Positions 62,449 to 64,000 of a DNA stretch of 64,000 nucleotides are shown here, one piece after another. Every line of letters begins with the position of its first letter. Position 1 is the first letter of the stretch. The position numbers were made by a program, and so were the translations under genes. Under the pieces are notes generated by a model. That model was not told the origin of the DNA. It ran no database searches and saw only the letters and a program-made list of their open reading frames with translations. The stretch covers positions 1,860,001 through 1,924,000 of the forward strand of contig NZ_CP015698.1 of NCBI RefSeq assembly GCF_002163715.1. Direction: 5' to 3'. The stretch is from Curvibacter sp. AEP1-3. GTDB lineage: Bacteria > Pseudomonadota > Gammaproteobacteria > Burkholderiales > Burkholderiaceae_C.

Positions 62449-63837
62449 ATGCGCTACCCGCTGCCCTATGCCTTCGCACGCACACAGCAGTTGCTGCTGG
62501 AAGACGATAACGAGCGACTGAGCTTGTGGGTCCATGGCGCGACGTCACCTTCGGCTATCTCGGAGGTGATGCGCAAATACCGCATTGACAGCCTGCAAAC
62601 CCAGGATGCGGCGGAACTGACCCAGCGCATTAGCGTGGCCTATGCCCAAGGTGAATCGAGTGCGGCCACGGTGATGAACGAGGTGCAGGGCGAAGCGGAC
62701 CTGAGCCGCATGATGCAGGAGTTGCCCGCCGTCGAAGACTTGCTGGAAACCGCAGATGACGCGCCCATTATCCGCATGCTCAACGCGCTGCTGACGCAAG
62801 CAGCCCGTGACGGTGCGAGTGACATCCACATTGAGCCCTACGAACGCAATTCGTCCGTCCGCTTCCGGGTGGATGGCAGCTTGCGTGAAGTGGTGCAAGC
62901 CCACCGCGCGCTACATGCGGCCCTGATCTCGCGCCTCAAAATCATGGCTGATCTGGATATCTCGGAAAAGCGCCTGCCGCAGGACGGGCGCATTTCCTTG
63001 CGCATCGGGACCCGTGCCGTGGATGTTCGCGTCAGCACCCTGCCCAGCGCCCACGGCGAACGCGCGGTGCTGCGCCTCTTGGATAAAAGTCAGGACCAGC
63101 GCAGCCTGGAAGCCGTGGGCATGCAGGGCGATGTGCTGCGCCGCTTTGAAGGCCTGATTGCCCAGCCGCACGGCATCATTCTCGTAACAGGCCCCACAGG
63201 TTCGGGCAAGTCCACCACGCTGTATGCCTCTCTGGGCCGGTTGGACGCCGCTCGCCAGAACATCATGACGGTGGAAGACCCTATCGAATACGAGCTGCCC
63301 GGCGTGGGCCAAACGCAGGTGAACCCCAAAATCGATCTGACGTTTGCCAAAGCCTTGCGCGCCATCCTGCGCCAGGACCCGGACGTGATCATGATCGGGG
63401 AAATCCGCGATTTCGAGACGGCGCAAATCGCCATTCAGGCATCGCTCACCGGTCACTTGGTGCTGGCGACTCTGCACACCAACGACTCCGCCAGCGCCGT
63501 GACGCGCTTGATCGACATGGGAGTGGAGCCATTTCTGCTGAGCTCGTCTTTGCGCGGCGTGCTGGCGCAGCGGCTGGTACGCAAACTCTGCAAATCCTGC
63601 GCGGGCAAGGGATGCGAGCATTGCGGTCACACGGGCTACCTGGGCCGCACCGGGGTGTTCGAGCTACTGGTGGCAGACGACGCGATTGCAGAGCTGATTC
63701 ACCATAACGCCTCAGAGGCAGACATCCGTAGCGCAGCACTCCGTCAAGGCATGGTGCCGCTGCGTGACGATGGGGAACGGCTGGTTTGCAGCGGCCTGAC
63801 CAGCAGAGAAGAGCTGATTCGCGTAGTGCGCGACTGA
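62449..63837 (+). CDS. gspE: GspE type II secretion ATPase
   Basis: 462 residues. N-terminal domain, then SDIHIEPYERNSSVRFRVDG, Walker A GPTGSGKS (248-255), Asp box VEDPIEYELPGVGQTQVN, Walker B DPDVIMIGEIRD and His box ATLHTNDSASA. The zinc site is CKSC-AGKG-CEHC (Cys381, 384, 389, 392), with only 4 residues between the two pairs where about 29 are usual. The protein powers pseudopilus growth. gspF is not next to it. Confidence 0.92.
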   Translation: MRYPLPYAFARTQQLLLEDDNERLSLWVHGATSPSAISEVMRKYRIDSLQTQDAAELTQRISVAYAQGESSAATVMNEVQGEADLSRMMQELPAVEDLLETADDAPIIRMLNALLTQAARDGASDIHIEPYERNSSVRFRVDGSLREVVQAHRALHAALISRLKIMADLDISEKRLPQDGRISLRIGTRAVDVRVSTLPSAHGERAVLRLLDKSQDQRSLEAVGMQGDVLRRFEGLIAQPHGIILVTGPTGSGKSTTLYASLGRLDAARQNIMTVEDPIEYELPGVGQTQVNPKIDLTFAKALRAILRQDPDVIMIGEIRDFETAQIAIQASLTGHLVLATLHTNDSASAVTRLIDMGVEPFLLSSSLRGVLAQRLVRKLCKSCAGKGCEHCGHTGYLGRTGVFELLVADDAIAELIHHNASEADIRSAALRQGMVPLRDDGERLVCSGLTSREELIRVVRD

Positions 63838-63852
63838 CAAGGGTGCGAGTCT

Positions 63853-64000
63853 TCAGCAGCGGGTGCAGGCCTTCACCATGGCGTCCGCGCGGGCGCGGCT
63901 TTGCTCCGTCAAATACTCCAAAAACACCCTCGTGCGTTCCGGCATGAATTTGCGACTGGGTAGTGCCGCATACAAGGCCAAATGACCGCCTATCCAAGGC
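63853..64000 (-). CDS. LysR-family regulator, C-terminal end
   Basis: The minus-strand frame open at the right edge reads IGGHLALYAALPSRKFMPER, then TRVFLEYLTEQSRA and stops at 63853. This is the usual C-terminus of the LysR effector domain, with the ALPSRKFMPERTRVFLEYL helix seen in many family members. The DNA-binding part lies outside the window. Confidence 0.7.
   Translation of the reverse strand, partial: PWIGGHLALYAALPSRKFMPERTRVFLEYLTEQSRARADAMVKACTRC

Overview
The window looks like chromosome of a beta-proteobacterium of the family Comamonadaceae, most likely Rhodoferax or a close relative. The basis is the GC-rich coding style, a paired set of Gram-negative porins of the Comamonadaceae type, the hexR/zwf/tal/pgi arrangement, a gspGHIJKLMNDE secretion operon, and a short palindromic repeat (seven copies here) of a kind I associate with this family. 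The genus is inference from recall, not from a search. No rRNA, tRNA or CRISPR array was seen.

Layout. (1) 1-2.9 kb: three glycosyltransferases, the tail of a surface-polysaccharide cluster. (2) 3.0-16.5 kb: a decayed accessory region with at least four broken IS3-family copies, an IS1595 remnant, a tyrosine recombinase with one internal stop, a truncated katG at its right edge and several AT-rich pockets. Between the relics lie small cargo genes: an ImmA/IrrE-type protease overlapping a membrane protein, a small secreted HExxH protein followed by a membrane-anchored DUF4019 protein, and unrecognised small membrane proteins. (3) 16.9-20 kb: core genes (SAM methyltransferase, ribosome-associated S30AE protein, zinc-ribbon protein, NhaR-like regulator). 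(4) 20-32 kb: a tightly packed + strand run: Tim44-like protein, a solitary nuoA, an ABC permease and ATPase resembling YnjC/YnjD with a Rieske protein between them, a TlpA-like thioredoxin, a CDP-alcohol phosphatidyltransferase, a TVP38/disulfide-reductase fusion, a flavoprotein-SelD fusion, a DUF3047 protein and a second flavoprotein. Most neighbours overlap or nearly touch. (5) 32-36 kb: an MscS channel and a YhgE/Pip exporter-like protein. (6) 36.4-38.7 kb: groES-groEL with a perfect CIRCE operator and a heat-shock-type promoter. (7) 38.8-41.8 kb: HAD phosphatase, Tat-exported metallo-beta-lactamase-fold protein and YcaQ-like protein. (8) 41.9-47 kb: central sugar metabolism, with pgi and tal divergent from zwf and hexR. 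(9) 47-54.2 kb: two porins, coq7, a PL10 pectate lyase lipoprotein, an OsmC protein and ilvA. (10) 54.2-63.8 kb: a type II secretion locus, with gspC divergent and gspG frameshifted. The right edge holds the C-terminus of a LysR-type regulator.

Functional picture. Region 4 is the best candidate for a little-described system. Its transporter, phosphatidyltransferase and TVP38 domain match the families of the Escherichia coli ydjXYZ-ynjABCDEF neighbourhood, but no substrate-binding protein is present and selenophosphate synthetase is added, so a selenium or thiol/redox role is proposed as inference. The palindromic repeat is the other main signal. It lies in frame inside a phosphatidyltransferase, Pgi and the GspD signal peptide, and it supplies the stop codon of two minus-strand genes.
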